Notes under the pieces: model-generated | The model's database searches: none | What the model was told of the DNA's origin: nothing | Seen by the model: only the letters and a program-made list of their open reading frames with translations | In this document: piece by piece, positions 62,511 to 64,000 of the stretch | How positions within the stretch are numbered: the stretch's first letter is position 1 | Layout: every line of letters begins with the position of its first letter | Assembly (NCBI RefSeq): GCF_001413955.1 | Contig: NZ_LCTZ01000002.1 | Span: 1,302,001-1,366,000 of the forward strand | Direction: 5' to 3' | Source: Flagellimonas eckloniae | Lineage (GTDB): Bacteria; Bacteroidota; Bacteroidia; Flavobacteriales; Flavobacteriaceae | Length of the DNA: 64,000 bases | Position numbers and translations under genes: made by a program

Positions 62511-62965
62511 GGTCATCCTCGATGGAAGATATATGAAAACCGTATCAAGAAATGTGCTGATAAAAATCCATACCTACTATTTATAACTAAACTCCAAATA
62601 GTGTAATAAAATTATTTGATTAGGTTTTTTAAAAAAAAATTAAACAATATTATTAAAAATAAATTGTTAGTCAGAAACTAAATCATACCCTCAAAGCTGA
62701 AATTACATCCAACGTAAAACCAGTATACTAATTCAAAAAAGTATATATATTTCTGAAAAAATCATTTTTTACATAAATAACAATGTGATTTTATGTTTTT
62801 TCTTCATTTATTCCACTATTTCAATAGATAGGAATCCTTGTAAAACCTAGGCTATTTTTTCGTTTTGTTAAAGTTTTTATAAAAAATAATAAACAAAACG
62901 CAACTTTTTTTGTTTAACTTCATCTTTGTTGTGTTAAACAATTAAAATCTTAAAAATTCAATCTT
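62511..62965. other. AT-rich intergenic region before the FAS1 gene
   Basis: About 450 bases with no gene on either strand and no tRNA fold that I can see. Near its right end AACTTCATCTTTGTTG (62916-62931) resembles sequences at 17980-17997 and 18796-18812 and ends in CATCTTTG, a one-mismatch -7 element 37 bases before the FAS1 start. The rest is runs of A and T. Confidence 0.4.
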
Positions 62966-64000
62966 ATGAAAGCACTAATTAACTTATCTAAAATTACTTT
63001 ATTGATTTTCGCATTTATTTTTACATCCTGTTCGGATGATGACAACGACCCTATTCCTCCAGTAGAAGGTGACAACATTGTAGAAACCGCTATTGACACT
63101 GCAGACCTAAGCAGCTTGGTAAGTGCATTACAAAAGGCTGATGAAAGCGCCAACAATGATTTAGTTAGTGCTTTAAGCGGAGATGGCCCTTTCACGGTAT
63201 TCGCACCTACCAATGCTGCCTTTGCAGATTTGTTCGCCCAGTTGGACGGGTTTAGTTCCTTGAACGATTTTAGTACAGAAGCACTACAAGATGTTCTGGC
63301 CACTATCTTAAAGTACCATGTTATTTCTGGAACAGCAGCTCTTTCAACTGACCTTACAAATGGTCAGACCCTAACTACATTGCAAGGATCTACAGTAGAA
63401 GTTTCTACAGACGGTGGTGTCTTTATTTCAGATGCGACCAGTTCGGATGCGGAAGTTACAGCTGCCAATGTTGAAACTGAAAATGGTGTGGTACACATTA
63501 TAAACAAAGTATTGCTTCCTCAAGCAATTTTGGACGAGTTGGCAGACATAATCTTATTACCTATCACAGATTTGGCATTGGGTAATGAAAATCTTCAAAG
63601 CTTGGTAGCTGCGTTGACAGCCGCAAATGGAGACTTACCAACTGTATTAAGAGGAGACGGTCCTTTTACTGTATTTGCACCAACAGATGCTGCCTTCACC
63701 ACCTTTTTAGATGGTGCAGAACTTGGAGACATTCCAGTTGAAACACTTACAAACGTACTGTTGAACCATGTAATCAGTGCAGAGTTATATGAAGGTGACT
63801 TGAATATGATGGGTTCCGGTTATGCTAATACTCTTGCAGTTGGAGCTGGTGACCAGAATATAAGTATTTATTTTGATGCTATGGATGGCGTTACACTCAA
63901 TGGAGTTTCAACAGTAGATGCCGCAGATGTTAAAGCCTTAAATGGAGTGGTTCACGTGGTCGATGCTGTTATCGACGTACCAAACATAGTAGACCATGCA
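62966..64000 (+). CDS. FAS1 (fasciclin) domain lipoprotein, 3' truncated by the window edge
   Basis: 345 residues are visible and the frame is open at the last base. The signal LINLSKITLLIFAFIFTSC gives a lipid Cys near 22, followed by the acidic SDDDNDPIPP. Two FAS1 domains are recognisable (about 40-165 and 185-315): each has GDGPFTVFAPTNAAF or GDGPFTVFAPTDAAF and, near its end, NGVVHIINKVLL or NGVVHVVDAVID. FAS1 proteins mediate adhesion or polymer binding at the surface. Further repeats may follow outside the window. Confidence 0.93.
   Translation, partial: MKALINLSKITLLIFAFIFTSCSDDDNDPIPPVEGDNIVETAIDTADLSSLVSALQKADESANNDLVSALSGDGPFTVFAPTNAAFADLFAQLDGFSSLNDFSTEALQDVLATILKYHVISGTAALSTDLTNGQTLTTLQGSTVEVSTDGGVFISDATSSDAEVTAANVETENGVVHIINKVLLPQAILDELADIILLPITDLALGNENLQSLVAALTAANGDLPTVLRGDGPFTVFAPTDAAFTTFLDGAELGDIPVETLTNVLLNHVISAELYEGDLNMMGSGYANTLAVGAGDQNISIYFDAMDGVTLNGVSTVDAADVKALNGVVHVVDAVIDVPNIVDHA

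Noticed and set aside
1..64000. CRISPR array, rRNA, tRNA or transposase
   Set aside because: No regular direct-repeat/spacer series, no tRNA cloverleaf or rRNA motif, and no transposase motif was found by reading the sequence; a short tRNA-like structure could still have been missed.

Overview
The window looks like a chromosomal segment of a marine-type Flavobacteriaceae bacterium (phylum Bacteroidota). This rests on low G+C, promoters with the TAnnTTTG -7 element, weak Shine-Dalgarno signals, many lipoprotein signal peptides, DUF2807/GIN-type proteins, and flavobacterial gene neighbourhoods such as pyrR-pyrB-rnz, aroQ/xerD and the six-gene ebo cluster. The genus cannot be fixed from the sequence alone. 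I saw no rRNA, tRNA, CRISPR array, IS element or prophage.

Layout. 1-7.5 kb: the 3' end of dnaX, then, on the minus strand, a complete ebo operon (eboA-B-C-D-E-F) with a small TMEM220-like membrane gene behind it. 7.6-17.4 kb: core genes (miaE, ppx, ppk1, sixA, pdxH, rnz, a STAS-like gene, pyrB, pyrR, rpsA). 17.4-20.9 kb: an accessory island with a LysM gene, an orphan lipoprotein, a decayed partial copy of the LysM gene end, a serine hydrolase and an AHSA1-type protein. 20.9-27.5 kb: cmk, lon, then an ECF sigma/putative anti-sigma operon with two repeat-rich predicted beta-solenoid proteins. 27.5-34.2 kb: an MFS transporter, an M48 lipoprotein protease, a GH31 glucosidase and glgB. 34.3-42.6 kb: a short collagen-like lipoprotein, two tandem msrB genes, a DinB-like gene, lpd, aroQ, two outer-membrane barrels, xerD and a GH13 glucosidase. 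42.6-47.4 kb: a sparse AT-rich accessory stretch with an Lrp and an AraC regulator, diverged direct repeats and hairpins. 47.4-53.6 kb: a type II NADH dehydrogenase-like enzyme, a second ECF sigma pair, an acyltransferase, a Nudix enzyme and a cyclophilin lipoprotein with overlapping start codons, a TRIC channel and an RDD protein. 53.6-59.8 kb: a tightly packed SpoIIM - membrane protein - DUF4129 - DUF4350 - MoxR - DUF58 operon. 59.8-64 kb: a YfiM-like protein, a nitronate-monooxygenase-like enzyme, mnmA, and a FAS1 lipoprotein that runs off the window.

How the genes work together. The ebo operon is the best candidate for an incompletely understood system: a DHQ-synthase-like cyclase, a UbiA-type prenyltransferase, two TIM-barrel proteins, a phosphodiesterase and the orphan EboA appear to make or move a metabolite not identified from this sequence. 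The RDD/SpoIIM/MoxR/DUF58 block looks like a membrane-anchored AAA+ chaperone module of unknown target. The sigma/anti-sigma/beta-solenoid operon looks like an envelope-sensing or adhesion regulon. ppk1, ppx and sixA form a polyphosphate group, and GH31, glgB and GH13 serve alpha-glucan storage and breakdown.
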